A DNA stretch of 56,189 nucleotides from Fusobacterium sp. (GTDB taxonomy: Bacteria > Fusobacteriota > Fusobacteriia > Fusobacteriales > Fusobacteriaceae): the NCBI RefSeq assembly GCF_019012925.1, contig NZ_JAGIRL010000053.1, forward strand, positions 1-56,189, written 5' to 3'. Under the pieces are notes generated by a model. The model was not told where the DNA came from. It made no database searches and saw only the letters and a list, made by a program, of their open reading frames with translations. Shown here in pieces: positions 45,303 through 55,180 of this stretch; position 1 is the stretch's first letter, and each line of letters opens with the position of its first letter. The translations under genes were made by a program, and so were the position numbers.

Positions 45303-46154
45303 ATGATAAAGTTAGATGGAAAAGAGTTAGCTACAAAAATAAAGGACAAAATTAGAGAAGATGTAATCAAGTTGAAGGAAGCTACAAATAGAGTTCCAGG
45401 TTTAGCAATAGTATTGGTAGGAGATAATCCAGCTTCAAAAATATATGTAAACTCAAAGATAAAGGGTTGTAAAGAGCTAGGATTTGAAAGCTTTGCTCAT
45501 TTTTTATCTGATGATATCAGTGAAGCTGAGTTATTAGAGGTAATAGAAAATCTAAATAAAGATGAGAGGGTAAATGGTATCTTAGTACAACTTCCTCTAC
45601 CTAAACATATAGATGAGAAAAAGATTATAGATAAGATTGCTTTAGAAAAGGATGTAGATGGATTCAAACCTGAAAATTTAGGACTTCTAATGCTAAATGA
45701 TGAAGATGCTATAATCTCTTGTACTCCAGCAGGGATAATGGAGATCCTAGATAACTACTCAATCTCTTTGGAGGGAAAAGATGTAGTGATGATAGGAAGA
45801 AGTAACATAGTAGGAAAACCAATGGCTAGTCTATTAATAAATAGAGGAGCTACTGTAACTATCTGCAATAGTAAAACTAAAGATCTTCAAGAGAAGACAA
45901 AACAAGCTGATATTGTTATAATAGCAATAGGAAAAGCAAAGTTTTTAACTGGTGATATGTTAAAAGATGGGGCTGTTGTAATTGATGTTGGAATAAATAG
46001 AACAGAGGAAGGTCTATGTGGAGATGTAGATTTTGTAAGTGCTAGTGAGAAATGTTCACATATAACACCTGTACCTGGAGGAGTAGGACCAATGACAGTT
46101 GCTATGTTATTCCAGAATACTTTAAGAGTTTTTAAAAAAATTAACCATATATAA
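45303..46154 (+). CDS. folD: Methylenetetrahydrofolate dehydrogenase/cyclohydrolase FolD
   Basis: Bifunctional enzyme that interconverts 5,10-methylene-, methenyl- and 10-formyl-tetrahydrofolate with NADP; 283 residues. VGDNPASKIYVNSKIKGCKELG holds the catalytic Tyr and Lys. QLPLPKHIDEKKI and DVDGFKPENLG follow, then the dinucleotide motif IGRSNIVGKPMA and the C-terminal TPVPGGVGPMTVAML. It supplies formyl-THF to the preceding fmt and to purine synthesis. The stop is followed by a run of 12 A residues. Confidence 0.97.
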   Translation: MIKLDGKELATKIKDKIREDVIKLKEATNRVPGLAIVLVGDNPASKIYVNSKIKGCKELGFESFAHFLSDDISEAELLEVIENLNKDERVNGILVQLPLPKHIDEKKIIDKIALEKDVDGFKPENLGLLMLNDEDAIISCTPAGIMEILDNYSISLEGKDVVMIGRSNIVGKPMASLLINRGATVTICNSKTKDLQEKTKQADIVIIAIGKAKFLTGDMLKDGAVVIDVGINRTEEGLCGDVDFVSASEKCSHITPVPGGVGPMTVAMLFQNTLRVFKKINHI

Positions 46155-46173
46155 AAAAAAAAAAGGAGAAAAG

Positions 46174-46623
46174 ATGGAGAAAAACGAAAAGAGAGAGTAT
46201 TATATTGTAGATAAAAGAATACTTCCAAACTCTATTCAAAGTGTAATAAAGGTAAATGATTTAGTGCAAAATACAAAGATATCAAAGTATGAAGCAATAA
46301 AGAAGGTTGGAATTAGTAGAAGTACTTATTATAAGTATAAAGATTATATAAAACCTTTCTTTGAGAGTGGAAAAGAGAAGGTATTCAGTATACATATGTC
46401 TTTAGTAGATAAACCAGGAATACTAGCAAGTATACTAAATATCATAGCAGATGAAGATATGAATGTATTGACAATTGTGCAAAATATAGCAGTGGATGGA
46501 ATAGCTAAATCAACAATATCAATACAGACTACTGAAAATACACTGAGAAAGATAGAGGGTATGTTGGAAAAGATATCTGAAGTAGATGGTGTAAAAGATC
46601 TAAGAATAATAGGAAGTAACTAG
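46174..46623 (+). CDS. ACT domain protein, UPF0735 family, with HTH-like N-terminus
   Basis: A 149-residue protein of the UPF0735 group (PheB-like). The first half contains an apparent helix-turn-helix, YEAIKKVGISRSTYYKYKDYI (about residues 40-60). The second half (about 69-149) is an ACT domain, with the ligand-loop LVDKPGILASILNIIADEDMNVLTI. ACT domains bind amino acids, so a small-molecule-responsive regulator is plausible, but neither ligand nor DNA site is known. It starts at ATG 46174 after AAAGGAG; a 12-base A tract (46153-46164) sits before that site. Confidence 0.85.
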   Translation: MEKNEKREYYIVDKRILPNSIQSVIKVNDLVQNTKISKYEAIKKVGISRSTYYKYKDYIKPFFESGKEKVFSIHMSLVDKPGILASILNIIADEDMNVLTIVQNIAVDGIAKSTISIQTTENTLRKIEGMLEKISEVDGVKDLRIIGSN

Positions 46624-46641
46624 AAAGTTTTGGAGGAAAAG

Positions 46642-47091
46642 ATGAAGATAGATGTTAAAACGATAAAAGAGTTGGCTGATAATATAGATAAGTACAATTT
46701 GAATGAGATTGCTTTGGAGAGTGAAGGGGTAAAATTAGTTTTGAAAAAAGAGAAACTAGTACAAGTTGAAACTCGTCCAGTACAGACAGCAATAGTTCAA
46801 CAAAATACAGCTGTGGTAGAGGAAGCAGAAGAGGAAGAGGTAGTAGATACTCAAGAGAAAGAGTTTATCACAGCACCAATGGTGGGGACTTTTTATAGAT
46901 CATCAGCTCCTGGTAATCCAGCTTTTATTGAAGAGGGGGATACAGTGGCAAGTGGAGAAACACTTTGTATCATAGAAGCTATGAAATTGATGAATGAGGT
47001 AAAAGCATCTAAAAAATGTAAAGTTGTTAAAATTTTAGTAGAAGATGGGCAGATAGTAAAAAAAGGAGATAAATTATTCGTAATAGAGTAG
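46642..47091 (+). CDS. accB: Biotin carboxyl carrier protein of acetyl-CoA carboxylase
   Basis: Carries CO2 on biotin between the carboxylase and transferase halves of acetyl-CoA carboxylase, the entry to fatty acid synthesis; 149 residues. The AccB-type N-terminus (DVKTIKELADNIDKYNLNEI) is followed by a Glu-rich linker and the biotinyl domain with K115 in EAMKLMNEV. The TAPMVGTFYRSSAPG thumb-like segment is typical of AccB. ATG 46642 has GGAGG upstream; an in-frame TTG at 46630 overlaps that site. accC is not adjacent. Confidence 0.93.
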   Translation: MKIDVKTIKELADNIDKYNLNEIALESEGVKLVLKKEKLVQVETRPVQTAIVQQNTAVVEEAEEEEVVDTQEKEFITAPMVGTFYRSSAPGNPAFIEEGDTVASGETLCIIEAMKLMNEVKASKKCKVVKILVEDGQIVKKGDKLFVIE

Positions 47092-47131
47092 TTATTAAAT
47101 TTAATGTAAATAAGGAGAGTGTAAAAAAAAG

Positions 47132-48415
47132 TTGGACACATACCAAAATATAGTACTGTTAATTGTATTGATCCTATTGTCTGGATTTTTTTCAGCATCA
47201 GAAACGGCACTTACATCTTTCAGGAGTACTAATTTAGAGAAATTTGAAGAGAGTAAAGAGGGAAAAAAAATTGAACTTTTAAAAAAGTGGTTAAAAAATC
47301 CAAATGAGATGCTTACAGGGCTTCTCGTTGGAAATAACGTGGTTAATATACTAGCATCTTCAATAGCTACTGTTGTAACTATAAATATAATGGGAGGGAC
47401 ATCTAGTTCCTCAGTTGCTATAGCAACAGTGGGAATGACAGTAATACTATTAATTTTTGGAGAGATAACTCCTAAGATTATAGCAAAGAATTACTCAGTT
47501 CAAATAGCAGGTGTAGTTATAAGGATCATATACTTATTAGCTTTAGTTTTAAAACCTATAATAAAGATTTTGATGTTTATTTCAAAATTCCTAGCAAGAT
47601 TGTTGGGAATAGATTTAAAAGATCAAGCTATTATGGTAACAGCTGAAGATATAAAATCTCTTGTGAATGTAGGAGAAGCTGAAGGAATAATCGAGGAAGA
47701 GGAAAAGGAGATGATCCATTCCATAGTAGGTTTTAGTGAAACAACTGCTAAAGAGGTAATGACTCCTAGAACTTCAATGTTAGCTTTTGAAGGGGATGAA
47801 ACTCTAGATGAAGTATGGGATGAGATAATTGAGAATGGATTTTCTAGAATACCAGTTTATGAGGAGACAATTGATAATATAATCGGTGTTTTCTATGTAA
47901 AAGATGTATTGAGTATAGTAAAAAAAGGTGAGACAAATGTCCCTATTAAGAATTTTGTAAGACCTGGTTATTTTGTTCCTGAAACAAAATCAATAACAGA
48001 GATATTACAAGATTTTAGAAAGATGAAGGTCCATATAGCACTTATTCTAGATGAGTATGGTGGAATAGTTGGATTGGTAACAATAGAGGACTTAATAGAG
48101 GAGATCACTGGAGAGATTCGTGATGAATTTGACCACGAAGAGGACGAATTTATTCACAAAATAGATGAGAATACTTATGAAGTTGATGGAATGTTGGATA
48201 TTGAGACTCTGGACAAAGAGTTGAATATAAAATTACCTGAATCAGAGGACTATGAGAGCTTAGGTGGTTTAATCATAACAGAATTGGGAAGAGTAGCTGT
48301 TGTAAATGATGAGATCACTATTTCAGGTGTGAAGCTAAAAGTCTTGGAAGTTGAGAAGATGAGAGTAGCTAAAGTTTTAATAGAGGTAAATGCAGGAGAA
48401 AAAACTGATGATTAA
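47132..48415 (+). CDS. CNNM/CorC-HlyC family transport protein (DUF21-CBS-CBS)
   Basis: A 427-residue membrane protein. It has an N-terminal CNNM (DUF21) domain of about four TM segments with SGFFSASETALTSFR. A CBS pair (about 205-325) follows, with VMTPRTSMLAFEGDETLDEV and RIPVYEETIDNIIGVFYVKD. The C-terminal CorC_HlyC domain includes EDLIEEITGEIRDEFDHEEDE. Relatives are linked to Mg and Co efflux and are annotated as hemolysins. The only in-frame start is TTG 47132; AAGGAGAG (47112-47119) lies 12 bases upstream, an unusually long gap that contains an eight-base A run. Confidence 0.9.
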   Translation: MDTYQNIVLLIVLILLSGFFSASETALTSFRSTNLEKFEESKEGKKIELLKKWLKNPNEMLTGLLVGNNVVNILASSIATVVTINIMGGTSSSSVAIATVGMTVILLIFGEITPKIIAKNYSVQIAGVVIRIIYLLALVLKPIIKILMFISKFLARLLGIDLKDQAIMVTAEDIKSLVNVGEAEGIIEEEEKEMIHSIVGFSETTAKEVMTPRTSMLAFEGDETLDEVWDEIIENGFSRIPVYEETIDNIIGVFYVKDVLSIVKKGETNVPIKNFVRPGYFVPETKSITEILQDFRKMKVHIALILDEYGGIVGLVTIEDLIEEITGEIRDEFDHEEDEFIHKIDENTYEVDGMLDIETLDKELNIKLPESEDYESLGGLIITELGRVAVVNDEITISGVKLKVLEVEKMRVAKVLIEVNAGEKTDD

Positions 48416-49088
48416 AAAAATAAAATCATATTTTTATGCAGGGTTAATAGCTTTATTACCAATTATTTTAACTGTATATATTTTTAACTGGATAGTTGGA
48501 ATAATGATGAATCTTTTGGGGCACTCCTTTGTAACAATAATTATAAAGGGGCTACTTCAAAGAGTTGTAGAAGATAGAAATATGGATTATTATTTCCAAA
48601 TGTTAGTGTATTTAATATCATTGATCACTATGATTTTAGGTACATGTTTAGTTGGATTTATATTAAAAATTATGTTTTTTGCTAAAATAATAGAGAGTTT
48701 AAAAGAGGTATTTATAAAAATACCACTAATAAAACAGGTATATACAACAATTAGCCAAATTATTGATATTACTATGTCAGATAGAGAAAAAACATATGAA
48801 AAAGTTGTAATGATAGAGTATCCTAGAAAGGGTATATACAGCATAGGTTTTTTAACTTCAGAGGATAATTACATAGTAAGCGAAGCTGTTCAAAGTGAAG
48901 AGAAACTATATAATATTTTTATACCTACATCACCAAATCCTACTTCTGGAATGTTTATAATAGTTCCACAAAAAGATGTAAAAATATTGGATATTAAGAT
49001 AGATGATGCAGTAAAATTAATAATATCAGGAGGGGTGATACTTCCTCCTAAAAAGGAGATCACAGAAATTGAAGAGAAACTTGACTAA
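48408..49088 (+). CDS. DUF502 family membrane protein
   Basis: A 226-residue inner-membrane protein of the DUF502 family, function unknown. Two hydrophobic segments lie at about 9-32 and 60-85. The family motifs GLIALLPIILTVYIFNWIVG, IPLIKQVYTTISQI and FIPTSPNPTSGMFIIVPQKDV are clear. I chose ATG 48408, with AGGAGA eight bases upstream, over ATG 48390, which precedes that site. The start overlaps the end of the CorC-like gene by 8 bases and its end overlaps the lipoprotein gene by 20 bases. Confidence 0.86.
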   Translation: MIKKIKSYFYAGLIALLPIILTVYIFNWIVGIMMNLLGHSFVTIIIKGLLQRVVEDRNMDYYFQMLVYLISLITMILGTCLVGFILKIMFFAKIIESLKEVFIKIPLIKQVYTTISQIIDITMSDREKTYEKVVMIEYPRKGIYSIGFLTSEDNYIVSEAVQSEEKLYNIFIPTSPNPTSGMFIIVPQKDVKILDIKIDDAVKLIISGGVILPPKKEITEIEEKLD

Positions 49089-49899
49089 TATTTTATTTTT
49101 ATTGTTAATATCAGTAGCTTTTATCAGTTGTAGTAGTTTGAAAAAGAGTAAAGAAGCTGAATACTCTTTGTTGAAAGGAGTAAATTACTCTCAACAGGGA
49201 AAGTACCAGAAGGGAATGGAAGAGTATCAAAAATCTTATAAGATCAATCCTAACAATGCTATTCTTCTAAAAGAGATGGGATATACTTATTATAAGTTTG
49301 GAAACTATCAGAAAGCTGAAGAGTATTGGTTAAAAGCCCTTAAATTACAACCTAAAGATGAAGGATTGATAAAAAATTTAGTAACTTTATATTTTGAAGA
49401 TGGAAAATATGCTAAAAGTATCAATATGATGGGTTCTAGCTATAATCCAAGAGATGATTATTATAAAAAAATAAAAGGGTTAATAGCATACAGAGAGGGG
49501 GATTATAGAAAAAGTTATAATCTCTTAAAAGATCTCTCTTTAGAGAGTTATGATACTGAAGTTGCCCTCGTCTATATTGATGTTTTAAAAAAAGCAGATG
49601 AGAAAAGAGAGTTATTTTATTTTCTAAAAAATATTTATCCATATTTAAATAAAGATAAAGAGTTTATACTTGGGTACTCTAGAGTATTGAATGAAAACTT
49701 TAAGATGCCAAAAGAGAGTGAGAAGATACTGTTGGAGTACTTGGTAAAAAATGGAAATGATGACGAAGTTTTAACACAGTTATCTATGATATATTTGAAA
49801 ATGGGAGATAAGAAAAAATCGAAAGATACCCTTAAGTTACTTGGAAATAAAGATATATTTCAAGAGAACTATAAGAATTTAGAGGGTAAATTAAATTAA
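49069..49899 (+). CDS. TPR-repeat lipoprotein
   Basis: A 276-residue lipoprotein. The signal peptide [20 protein letters not shown] ends in a lipobox (FISC, Cys21), so it is probably lipid-anchored and periplasmic. TPR units are visible at about 32-65 ([23 protein letters not shown]) and 66-99 ([20 protein letters not shown]). A further unit starts near 100, with more degenerate ones up to 276. TPRs mediate protein contacts; the partner is unknown. TTG 49069 has GGAG ten bases upstream. A TTG at 49081 is possible but would trim the basic N-region. Confidence 0.82.
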   Translation: MKRNLTNILFLLLISVAFISCSSLKKSKEAEYSLLKGVNYSQQGKYQKGMEEYQKSYKINPNNAILLKEMGYTYYKFGNYQKAEEYWLKALKLQPKDEGLIKNLVTLYFEDGKYAKSINMMGSSYNPRDDYYKKIKGLIAYREGDYRKSYNLLKDLSLESYDTEVALVYIDVLKKADEKRELFYFLKNIYPYLNKDKEFILGYSRVLNENFKMPKESEKILLEYLVKNGNDDEVLTQLSMIYLKMGDKKKSKDTLKLLGNKDIFQENYKNLEGKLN

Positions 49900-49918
49900 A
49901 AGAATTGGAGTGAAGCGA

Positions 49919-50431
49919 ATGAATTTAAAAGAATATGTTGCAAAAGTAGAGAATTTTCCAAAGGAAGGAATAATATTTAGAGATATAACACCTCTTATGA
50001 ACAATGGAGAAGCATTTAAATTTGCTACTGATGAGATTGTAAAATTTGCTAAGGAACAAAAAGTAGATTTAATAGTTGGACCAGAAGCTAGAGGGTTTAT
50101 ATTTGGTTGTCCAGTATCATACGCTATGGGAATTGGATTTGTACCAGTAAGAAAACCTAAGAAATTACCAAGAGAGGTTATTGAGTATTCATATGATTTA
50201 GAATATGGTTCAAATACTTTATGCATGCATAAAGATGCAATACAAAAGGGACAAAGAGTACTGATCGTAGATGATTTATTAGCTACAGGAGGAACTATGG
50301 AAGCTGCTGTTAAATTGGTAGAGGAGTTAGGAGGAGTTGTTGCAGGACTTGCTTTTCTAATTGAGTTGGAAGAACTTAAAGGAAGAGAGAAATTAAAAGA
50401 TTATCCTGTTTTAACATTAATGAAATATTAA
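49919..50431 (+). CDS. apt: Adenine phosphoribosyltransferase
   Basis: Salvages adenine with PRPP to AMP; 170 residues. The PRPP-binding motif is [14 protein letters not shown]. The adenine site includes [21 protein letters not shown] and the [14 protein letters not shown] flexible loop. ATG 49919 has TTGGAG eight bases upstream; an in-frame GTG at 49910 overlaps it. With the two AzgA permeases and UraA it completes a salvage route from medium to nucleotides. It ends at a strong terminator. Confidence 0.96.
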   Translation: MNLKEYVAKVENFPKEGIIFRDITPLMNNGEAFKFATDEIVKFAKEQKVDLIVGPEARGFIFGCPVSYAMGIGFVPVRKPKKLPREVIEYSYDLEYGSNTLCMHKDAIQKGQRVLIVDDLLATGGTMEAAVKLVEELGGVVAGLAFLIELEELKGREKLKDYPVLTLMKY

Positions 50432-50458
50432 TATTATGATGAGATAATAGGTAAAAGG

Positions 50459-50503
50459 TCTAAAATAACTCTTAATTATTTTGGGGTTATTTTAGATTTT
50501 TTT
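50459..50503 (+). terminator. Terminator after apt
   Basis: A 13-bp stem (50459-50471 with 50484-50496, one G-U pair) with a 12-base loop, then seven T residues. Confidence 0.87.
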
Positions 50504-50531
50504 ATAAATTTTATATGAAAAGAGGACGCTT

Positions 50532-52709
50532 ATGAATTATTGGGAAGAGATTCTGAAAGAGATAGAGAAGAACGATTTAAAAGTAGATGTAGAAAAGATA
50601 AAGCTTGCTTTTTTCTTTGCTGAGGAGAGCCATGAGGGACAGTATAGAAAATCTGGAGAAGATTATATAATGCACCCTGTTGAAGTTACTAAGATTTTAA
50701 TTGATATGAAGATGGATACAGATACAATAGTAGCAGGAATATTGCATGATATAGTTGAAGATACTCTAATAACATTGGCAGATATCAAATATAATTTTGG
50801 TGATACAGTAGCCACTTTAGTAGATGGAGTAACTAAATTAAAAACTCTTCCCAATGGTACAAAGAAGCAAGATGAGAATATAAGAAAGATGATTTTGGCT
50901 ATGGCTCAAAATCTGAGAGTTATAATAATAAAATTAGCTGATAGATTACACAATATGAGAACTATGAAGTATATGAAGCCAGAGAAACAGATATCTATAT
51001 CTCAAGAAACTTTGGATATATATGCTCCACTAGCTCATAGACTTGGAATAGCGAAGATAAAATGGGAATTAGAGGACCTAGCTCTGAGATATTTGAAACC
51101 AACTGAATATATGAATATAAAGTCATTAATCGACTCTAAGAAAAAAGAGAGAGAAGAGTATATACAGGAGTTTATTGAGAAAATAGTAACCTTATTACAT
51201 GAGACTGGAATAAAAGGGAGTGTAAAGGGAAGATTTAAACATTTTTATAGTATATATAAAAAAATGTATGAGAAGCACAAAGAGTTTGATGATATATATG
51301 ACTTGATGGGAGTAAGAATAATAGTGGATACAGAGGGGGAATGTTATAACACGTTGGGGGTTATACACAGTCATTTTAAGCCTGTTCCAGGACGTTTTAA
51401 AGATTATATAGCAGTTCCAAAATCTAATAACTATCAATCTATACACACAACAATAGTTGGACCACAAGGAAAATTTATAGAGATACAGATTAGAACAGAA
51501 GAGATGGATAAGGTAGCAGAAGAGGGTATAGCAGCTCACTGGAGCTATAAAGAGCATACAAAGGTTACTAAGAGTGATCAGGTGTATGGTTGGCTAAGAA
51601 ATATCTTAGAGTTGCAAAATGAGGCTGAAACAGCTCAGGAGTTTATAGATAGTGTAACTAAAGATATAATGAATGAGACAGTTTTTGTATTTTCACCAAA
51701 AGGGGATATAACAGAACTACCTCATGGAGCTACACCATTAGATTTTGCATTTGCAGTTCATACTCAGATAGGTTGTAAATGTGTGGGAGCTAAGGTAAAT
51801 GGTAAGATAGTAACATTGGATTATAAACTACAAAATGGAGATAGAGTAGAGATTATAACCTCTAAAAACTCAAAAGGACCAAGCAAAGATTGGTTGGATA
51901 TAGTAGTTACCCATGGAGCTAAGAGTAAGATAAAAAAAGTGTTAAAAGATTTGGTAAGGGATCAAACGATAAAAAATGGTAGAGAAAATTTAGAGAGAGA
52001 GTTAGGAAAATTAGGTATATCATTAAAAGAGATGGAAGAAGATCCAATAATCAAAAAACATATGGAAAAAAATAATATATATTCATTAGATGAATTCTAT
52101 TATCACGTAGGTGAGAGAAGAAGTAAAATTGATATTATTATTGATAAGTTGAGAAAGAAATTAGAAAAAGATAGACAGATAGAGAATATAGATATTGATG
52201 AGTTGATGGAGAAGAAAAAAGAGAAAACTTCATCAAGTAAAAATGATTATGGAATAGTAATAGATGGAGTTAATAATACTTTAATAAGATTTGCTAGATG
52301 TTGTACCCCGCTTCCCGGAGATGAGATCGGTGGTTATGTTACAAAATTGACAGGTATAACTGTACATAGAAGAGATTGTAAAAACTTTCAAAATATGGTT
52401 GCTCAAGATCCAACAAGAGAGATAGATGTTCAATGGGATAGTAGAATAGTAGAGCAAAAAGATAATAAGTATAAGTTTACATTCAATGTATTAGTTTATG
52501 ATAAAACTAATATTTTAATGAATATAATAACTCTAATAGCAAATCATAAGATACATTTAGTTACAATAAATAGTAATGAGATCCATAAAAATGGAGAAAA
52601 GTATATGAATTTCCAAATAACAATAGAGATATCAAATAAGAGTGAGTATAAATATTTATTGAGTAATCTTTTAAAGATAAAAGATGTAATCTCAGTTGAT
52701 AGAATGTAG
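50532..52709 (+). CDS. relA: Bifunctional (p)ppGpp synthetase/hydrolase (Rel)
   Basis: Makes and degrades the stringent-response alarmone; 725 residues. The HD hydrolase domain is intact (SHEGQYRKSGEDYIMHP, then H72-D73 in ILHDIVEDT). The synthetase has RFKD at 288-291, the form found in bifunctional Rel/SpoT, then YIAVPKSNNYQSIHTT. TGS begins FVFSPKGDITELPHG. A conserved-cysteine region RFARCCTPLPGDEIGG and a C-terminal ACT domain follow. ATG 50532 follows AGAGGACG. It lies just past the apt terminator; a weak promoter-like TATAAA at 50503 overlaps the T run. Confidence 0.97.
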   Translation: MNYWEEILKEIEKNDLKVDVEKIKLAFFFAEESHEGQYRKSGEDYIMHPVEVTKILIDMKMDTDTIVAGILHDIVEDTLITLADIKYNFGDTVATLVDGVTKLKTLPNGTKKQDENIRKMILAMAQNLRVIIIKLADRLHNMRTMKYMKPEKQISISQETLDIYAPLAHRLGIAKIKWELEDLALRYLKPTEYMNIKSLIDSKKKEREEYIQEFIEKIVTLLHETGIKGSVKGRFKHFYSIYKKMYEKHKEFDDIYDLMGVRIIVDTEGECYNTLGVIHSHFKPVPGRFKDYIAVPKSNNYQSIHTTIVGPQGKFIEIQIRTEEMDKVAEEGIAAHWSYKEHTKVTKSDQVYGWLRNILELQNEAETAQEFIDSVTKDIMNETVFVFSPKGDITELPHGATPLDFAFAVHTQIGCKCVGAKVNGKIVTLDYKLQNGDRVEIITSKNSKGPSKDWLDIVVTHGAKSKIKKVLKDLVRDQTIKNGRENLERELGKLGISLKEMEEDPIIKKHMEKNNIYSLDEFYYHVGERRSKIDIIIDKLRKKLEKDRQIENIDIDELMEKKKEKTSSSKNDYGIVIDGVNNTLIRFARCCTPLPGDEIGGYVTKLTGITVHRRDCKNFQNMVAQDPTREIDVQWDSRIVEQKDNKYKFTFNVLVYDKTNILMNIITLIANHKIHLVTINSNEIHKNGEKYMNFQITIEISNKSEYKYLLSNLLKIKDVISVDRM

Positions 52710-52715
52710 AAGTAG

Positions 52716-53894
<1,179 letters not shown>

Positions 53895-53906
53895 TTGAGA
53901 TTGAAG

Positions 53907-53953
53907 GAGAAAACCATTACCTTGAGAAAGGGAGTAAGGTTTTCTCTTTTTTT
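53907..53953 (+). terminator. Terminator after tgt
   Basis: A perfect 9-bp outer stem (53907-53915 with 53938-53946), a partly paired inner part, then seven T residues. Confidence 0.85.
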
Positions 53954-53963
53954 AAAATAAAAC

Positions 53964-53992
53964 TTGACTTTTTTAGTAAAGTATAATATAAT
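53964..53992 (+). promoter_or_regulatory. Promoter of the hutZ-hutX pair
   Basis: -35 TTGACT (53964-53969), 17-bp spacer, -10 TATAAT (53987-53992). A second TATAAT overlaps at 53982-53987, but with only 12 bp of spacing. No convincing Fur box was recognised. Confidence 0.75.
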
Positions 53993-54040
53993 TTCAATGT
54001 CAATAATTTAGTAATACAAATAAATGGAGAAGTGAAAAAT

Positions 54041-54550
54041 ATGATGAGAGAAATAAAATTTGATTCAACAGAGATAATAAAAGAAACAGAAGAGTTTGTA
54101 AATAGCTTTAAATCTGTAATATTAGGAACAGTATCAAAAGATGGAGAGGTGGATGTTACATATGCACCACATCTAAAGATAGATGGAGAACACTATATAT
54201 ATATTAGTGAAATAGGAGATCACTATACAAATTTAACAGAGAATGAGCAAAAATTTGAGATTATGTTTTTACAAGAGGAGAAAGAAGCTCTTTCAGTAAT
54301 TGCACGTAAGAGAGCAAGATTCAATGTAACAGCAGAATTCTTACCAAGAGATGAGAGATTTGAAGAGATAATGGATCTATTTGAAAAAAGTGTTGGAGAG
54401 ACATTTAAAATAGTAAGAAAAATGGAGGACTTCCATCTAGTAAAATTAAATGTAGTTGATGGAAGATATGTAAAGGGATTTGGACAGGCATATCTACTAA
54501 AAAATGGAGTGGCAACACAGATTACTGGAGATAAAAAAACTCATAGATAA
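54041..54550 (+). CDS. hutZ: HutZ-like heme utilisation protein (PNPOx-like split-barrel)
   Basis: A 169-residue split-barrel protein of the HugZ/HutZ family, which binds heme and in Vibrio and Helicobacter degrades it to release iron. VILGTVSKDGEVDVTYAPHLKIDGEHYIYIS opens the barrel. Central EIMFLQEEKEALSVIARKRARFN and late GRYVKGFGQAYLL are typical. The C-terminus ends Lys-Lys-Thr-His-Arg: a His near the end is where HutZ (His170) and HugZ have their axial heme ligand. ATG 54041 has GGAGA ten bases upstream; GTG 54032 is too close to that site. It is followed by hutX. Confidence 0.85.
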   Translation: MMREIKFDSTEIIKETEEFVNSFKSVILGTVSKDGEVDVTYAPHLKIDGEHYIYISEIGDHYTNLTENEQKFEIMFLQEEKEALSVIARKRARFNVTAEFLPRDERFEEIMDLFEKSVGETFKIVRKMEDFHLVKLNVVDGRYVKGFGQAYLLKNGVATQITGDKKTHR

Positions 54551-54573
54551 TCATAAATAAAAGGAGAAAGATA

Positions 54574-55047
54574 ATGAGAGAGAAAATAGCAGAGTTATTA
54601 GCAAAGGATGAGAAAATTTCATTAGGAAAGATAGCACAGGAGTTAAATGTATCTCTAGTTGATATTTATAGAAACTCACCAAGTGTTAGAAAGTATCCAG
54701 TAGAAAAGAGAGAAGAGTTATTTGAAATTTTAAGAGGTTGGGATAAGGTTTTCTTACTAGTAGTAACTCCTAACTTTGTTTTAGAGATAAAGGATAAATT
54801 TCCAAAAGGGTTCTATGCTCATGGATTCCTAAATTTTCATGACAATGATTCATCAATAGGTGGACATTTAAGTGTTGATAAGATAAAAGAGATATTCTTA
54901 GTGGAAGATATTATGTTTGGTAGAAAAAGTTGTTCTATAAAATTCTATGGAGAGGATGAAAAAGAGATCTTTGCAATCTATGTTCCTAGAGATGAAAAGA
55001 AAGAGCTAATAAAAGAGTATTTAGACTGTTTTTACTCATTAGCATAA
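54574..55047 (+). CDS. hutX: HutX-like heme carrier protein
   Basis: A 157-residue member of the HutX/ChuX family, which carries heme to HutZ in Vibrio cholerae. The N-terminal helical segment KISLGKIAQELNVSLVDIYRNSP is HTH-like and typical of the family. The beta core includes DKVFLLVVTPNFVLEIKDKFPKGFYAHGFLNFHD and a middle FGRKSCSIKFYGEDEKEIFAIYVPRDEK. The length matches V. cholerae HutX (about 166). ATG 54574 follows AAGGAGAAAG, 23 bases after hutZ, so the two are co-transcribed. hutW (radical SAM) is not present here. Confidence 0.85.
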   Translation: MREKIAELLAKDEKISLGKIAQELNVSLVDIYRNSPSVRKYPVEKREELFEILRGWDKVFLLVVTPNFVLEIKDKFPKGFYAHGFLNFHDNDSSIGGHLSVDKIKEIFLVEDIMFGRKSCSIKFYGEDEKEIFAIYVPRDEKKELIKEYLDCFYSLA

Positions 55048-55057
55048 TTTAGAAAAA

Positions 55058-55096
55058 GGAAAATTTTAAGATATATGCTTAGGATTTTCCTTTTTT
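55058..55096 (+). terminator. Terminator after hutX
   Basis: A stem based on GGAAAA/TTTTCC (55058-55063 with 55085-55090), extended imperfectly inside, then six T residues and a further T-rich stretch. Confidence 0.78.
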
Positions 55097-55112
55097 ATTT
55101 TTTTGAAGAAGA

Positions 55113-55141
55113 TTGATAAAACTAAGTTGGAAGAGTATAAT
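55113..55141 (+). promoter_or_regulatory. Promoter of the DMT transporter gene
   Basis: -35 TTGATA (55113-55118), 17-bp spacer, -10 TATAAT (55136-55141), about 40 bases before the ATG. Confidence 0.75.
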
Positions 55142-55180
55142 AGAGAGAGGTTAAAATAAAATATTGTTAGGGGTAGAAAA

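Noticed and set aside
50481..50508. Promoter TTGGGG-16-TATAAA before relA
   Set aside because: It lies within the apt terminator stem and T run and has a poor -35, so it is more likely a by-product of the terminator sequence.
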